This document shows, piece after piece, positions 5,885 to 5,905 of a stretch of DNA of 5,905 nt. Where the stretch lies: positions 1-5,905 of the forward strand of contig DRGS01000161.1 in NCBI GenBank assembly GCA_011053245.1, written 5' to 3'. The stretch's first letter is position 1. Each line of letters starts with the position of its first letter. The position numbers were made by a program, and so were the translations under genes. Under the pieces are notes generated by a model, which was given only the letters and a program-made list of their open reading frames with translations, was not told the DNA's origin and searched no databases. The DNA comes from Phycisphaerales bacterium. GTDB lineage: Bacteria; Planctomycetota; Phycisphaerae; Sedimentisphaerales; Anaerohalosphaeraceae.

Positions 5885-5905
5885 CTTCAGAAGATCCTTC
5901 TGATC
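5868..5905 (-). repeat. Inverted repeat, right arm (fold-back copy at window end)
   Basis: The last 38 bases are the exact reverse complement of 5612-5649, with 218 bases between the arms. Identity stops at 5867/5650 and may continue past the window's right edge. The junction sits on GTAC, a 4-base palindrome shared by both arms (part of GGTACC at 5867-5872), which is the kind of microhomology seen at template-switch inversions. The inserted copy supplies the premature stop of hppA (TGA at 5882-5884). Confidence 0.9.

Overview
The window looks like a chromosomal fragment from a Planctomycetota bacterium, most likely class Phycisphaerae (Sedimentisphaerales-like). The basis is the protein style. 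A very large exported right-handed beta-helix protein carries short 'half-dockerin' modules (D-x-T/N-x-D-C ... D ... W-L) and ends in a Cys-containing tail of the kind common in that group. The gene-free stretches are packed with short dispersed repeats of a sort I recognise from environmental genomes of such bacteria. This assignment rests on recognition, not on a search.

Layout. Positions 1-542 hold no convincing gene. They hold pieces of dispersed repeats (GCCACAGAG, CCGCGGATTACGCAG, TTCGACTGCGCTCAGGGCAGGC, GACACGAAGAACACGAAT), small hairpins and long A/T runs. A consensus sigma-70-type promoter (TTGACA, 16 bp, TATAAT; 543-570) and an AGGAGG ribosome site (595-600) lead into a 1127-residue exported protein at 609-3992. 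That protein reads as two secreted proteins joined end to end: signal peptide, 13-coil beta-helix, helix cap and half-dockerin, then an eight-unit SBBP-type beta-propeller and a second half-dockerin. Immediately downstream, in another frame and with no ribosome site, lies an orphan dockerin tail (4000-4206), the probable remnant of another secreted-protein gene. A gene-free spacer (4207-4540) carries a 68-nt imperfect hairpin built from a relative of the upstream TTCGACT repeat.

The last gene, 4541-5884, starts at GTG and encodes the N-terminal 60% or so of a membrane-bound ion-pumping pyrophosphatase (hppA). It includes the substrate-binding loops of helices 5-6 and a Glu/Gly pair at the coupling site that resembles Na+-pumping members. 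The reading frame ends early because the last 38 bases of the window (5868-5905) are an exact reverse complement of 5612-5649 within the same gene. This is most simply an inverted chimera or assembly fold-back at a contig end, and less likely a genuine inversion.

The exported protein and the pyrophosphatase have separate start signals and no evident functional link. The unusual material is the beta-helix/beta-propeller fusion with its orphan dockerin neighbour, the related repeat elements on both sides of that cassette, and the inverted duplication at the 3' end. I see no CRISPR array, RNA gene, transposase or defence system.
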